Assembly (NCBI GenBank): GCA_026390165.1
Contig: JAPLGM010000029.1
Location: 1-64,000, forward strand
Length of the DNA stretch: 64,000 nucleotides
Origin: Campylobacterales bacterium
Lineage (GTDB): Bacteria; Campylobacterota; Campylobacteria; Campylobacterales; Sulfurimonadaceae
Direction of reading: 5' to 3'
Below are positions 62,896-64,000 of this stretch, one piece after another (positions within the stretch are counted from its first letter, which is position 1; each line of letters opens with the position of its first letter). Made by a program: the position numbers and the translations under genes. The notes under the pieces were generated by a model, which saw only the letters and a program-made list of their open reading frames with translations, ran no database searches and was not told the origin of the DNA.

Positions 62896-62985
62896 TTAAC
62901 TATTACGAGTATATACTTTTTTTGCATCAAGTAAGTTTTTACTAGCATTATTCACCGTCTCTTTAATTTTGTCTATTAACAGCAT
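62896..62985 (-). other. 29-codon ORF overlapping the end of rfbC (uncertain)
   Basis: An ATG inside the last codons of rfbC opens a frame reading DKIKETVNNASKNLLDAKKV and ending 8 bp before the antitoxin-like ATG. It may be a remnant tail, a leader peptide or chance. No ribosome-binding site is convincing. Confidence 0.2.
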
Positions 62986-63553
62986 AATAATCCACTCCAT
63001 AGGCAAATAAATCATCCGTCTCGCTCAATTTAGGCTGTACTTGATCTTTGGCAGAGAGATTAAGTTCGGTATGTGGAACCATCCAATCTATCCCTAATGC
63101 TTCATCATCAAATGCTATCCCTCTATCATTCTCAGGTGAATAGTAGTTATCTACTTTGTAAGCAAACACGGTATCATCTTCAAGCACGACAAACCCATGT
63201 GCGAATCCTCTTGGTACTAACAGCTGTCTTTTATTTTCAGATGTAAGTTCTACTGCCACATGTTTGCCAAATGAAGGAGAGTTTTTCCTGATATCCACTG
63301 CAACATCAAGCACTCGGCCTTGTATAACACGAACGAGTTTGGTCTGCGCAGCAGGAGCTAATTGATAATGCAAACCTCTTAAAACGCCACGTGAACTTTT
63401 AGATTCATTATCTTGGCAGAAGTTTATTGTATAGCCAAGGAACTCTTCCAGTTTATCCGCACGAAATGTTTCTACGAAATAACCACGAGAATCACCATGA
63501 ACTTTTGGCTCAATAATTATAACATCAGATATCTCTGTTCGTATAAAGTTCAT
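62963..63553 (-). CDS. rfbC: dTDP-4-dehydrorhamnose 3,5-epimerase
   Basis: RfbC (RmlC) epimerises C3 and C5 of dTDP-4-keto-6-deoxyglucose on the way to dTDP-L-rhamnose. The 196-residue cupin has VIIIEPKVHGDSRGYFVETFR, FCQDNESKSSRGVLRGLHYQ with the catalytic His, RVIQGRVLDVAVDIRKNSPSFGKHVAVEL, LLVPRGFAHGFVVLEDDTVFAYKVDNYYSPENDRGIAFDD (catalytic Asp/Tyr region) and LSAKDQVQPKLSE. It starts 1 bp after rfbA ends. RmlD, which would finish the rhamnose, is not in the window. Confidence 0.96.
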   Translation of the reverse strand: MNFIRTEISDVIIIEPKVHGDSRGYFVETFRADKLEEFLGYTINFCQDNESKSSRGVLRGLHYQLAPAAQTKLVRVIQGRVLDVAVDIRKNSPSFGKHVAVELTSENKRQLLVPRGFAHGFVVLEDDTVFAYKVDNYYSPENDRGIAFDDEALGIDWMVPHTELNLSAKDQVQPKLSETDDLFAYGVDYYAVNRQN

Positions 63554-63554
63554 A

Positions 63555-64000
63555 CTATTTTAACCCTCTTGGTTGTGATGCTCTTCGAATGAGATATTGA
63601 CCGTATTGGTTTTTCTTTAGAGGTTCTGCCAGCTCTAAAAGTTTCTCTTTCGAGATATATCCCATCTCATAGGCGATCTCTTCGATACAAGCAACTTTTA
63701 GAGATTGACGGTTTTCAATCGTTTGGATAAATTGTGACGCTTCAAGAAGACTCTCATGTGTCCCCGTATCAAGCCAAGCATAACCTCTTCCCATAAGTTC
63801 AACTTTAAGTCGTGTATCATGTAAATAATCTTGATTGAGTGTCGTTATCTCTAGCTCACCTCTGTGCGAAGGCTTTACCTCTTTTGCTTTTTTGACGACA
63901 TCATTGGGATAAAAATAAAGCCCTACAACGGCATAGTTACTTTTAGGATGTTCAGGTTTTTCTTCTAATGAAATGACACTGCCAGATTCATCAAATTCAG
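63555..64000 (-). CDS. rfbA: Glucose-1-phosphate thymidylyltransferase (3' part; gene continues beyond the window)
   Basis: The frame stays open to the last base of the window, so only the C-terminal 148 residues of an expected ~290 are seen. Visible are [27 protein letters not shown] with the metal/substrate region, [16 protein letters not shown], and [47 protein letters not shown], which are diagnostic of RmlA/RfbA. RfbA makes dTDP-glucose from glucose 1-phosphate and dTTP and is usually inhibited by dTDP-rhamnose. The ATG at 63794 is internal and not the start. Confidence 0.95.
   Translation of the reverse strand, partial: EFDESGSVISLEEKPEHPKSNYAVVGLYFYPNDVVKKAKEVKPSHRGELEITTLNQDYLHDTRLKVELMGRGYAWLDTGTHESLLEASQFIQTIENRQSLKVACIEEIAYEMGYISKEKLLELAEPLKKNQYGQYLIRRASQPRGLK

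Noticed and set aside
63555-63794. A 79-codon stand-alone gene
   Set aside because: The frame continues upstream to the window edge with RmlA sequence, so this is only the end of rfbA.

Overview
The window looks like the chromosome of a Campylobacterota (epsilonproteobacterial) sulfur oxidiser of the Sulfuricurvum/Sulfurimonas type. This rests on gene order and protein character. The run rplY-pth-permease-lysA-HAD-pheA-hisC-fliF-fliG-fliH-dxs and the trio clpS-clpA-aat follow the order I know from Campylobacter jejuni. Many REC/histidine-kinase proteins with a MIAHQWRQPLN H-box, a DUF3015 protein and a DUF342/FapA protein fit the same group. The genus is an inference.

Layout. (1) 1-1148: the end of an integrated element. 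A tyrosine recombinase, probably truncated at its N-terminus by a 23-bp tandem-repeat array, points at the 3' end of a tRNA-Pro(GGG) gene; the rest of the element lies left of the window. (2) 1226-20134: pgeF on the plus strand, then a long minus-strand run of housekeeping genes: fapA-like, dxs, fliH, fliG, fliF, hisC, pheA, a HAD phosphatase, lysA, an LptF/G permease, pth, rplY, pilT, tal, a Lnb/DUF4105 protein and a DUF3015 protein. Many junctions are 1-4 bp overlaps, so much of it is probably co-transcribed. (3) 20206-28453: a divergent signalling island with two response regulators on the minus strand and, on the plus strand, a membrane histidine kinase, a FIST-domain histidine kinase and a response regulator with a decayed EAL domain. 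(4) 28488-36120: aat-clpA-clpS, a Cys/Met-metabolism PLP enzyme, the overlapping bioD-pyrB-pabB operon and a peroxiredoxin. (5) 36215-64000: a surface-polysaccharide (O-antigen/capsule type) locus, all on the minus strand.

How the polysaccharide genes fit together. RfbA/B/C (RmlA/B/C) make dTDP-4-keto-6-deoxy sugars. RfbF, RfbG and RfbH, with an Abe/Prt-like reductase and an RfbE-like epimerase, form a CDP-3,6-dideoxyhexose pathway. Gmd makes GDP-4-keto-6-deoxymannose. A WecA/MraY-like transferase starts the chain on the lipid carrier, five glycosyltransferases and a WbsX/GH99-like protein extend or modify it, Wzx flips it and a Wzy-like protein polymerises it. A Wzz protein and a 1025-residue SLBB export protein would control length and export. 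RmlD, the RfbI/DdhD reductase and an intact ManC are not in the window.

The most unusual feature is that non-sugar genes sit inside this locus: an archaeal-type ATPase, a RhuM/ORF6N-like protein with a PLD-like tail, a YhcG (DUF1016) nuclease and a zeta-toxin-like pair. Beside the YhcG gene is a 41-codon ORF matching the C-terminus of a second, diverged RfbG. A 34-codon ManC tail lies after gmd, and a 21-codon ORF6N-like scrap lies before the RhuM gene. Together these suggest repeated cassette exchange with defence/toxin-type cargo. The DNA at about 47-54 kb is visibly richer in A+T than the housekeeping half. No stretch over 300 bases lacks a gene. No CRISPR array, rRNA or complete insertion sequence was seen.
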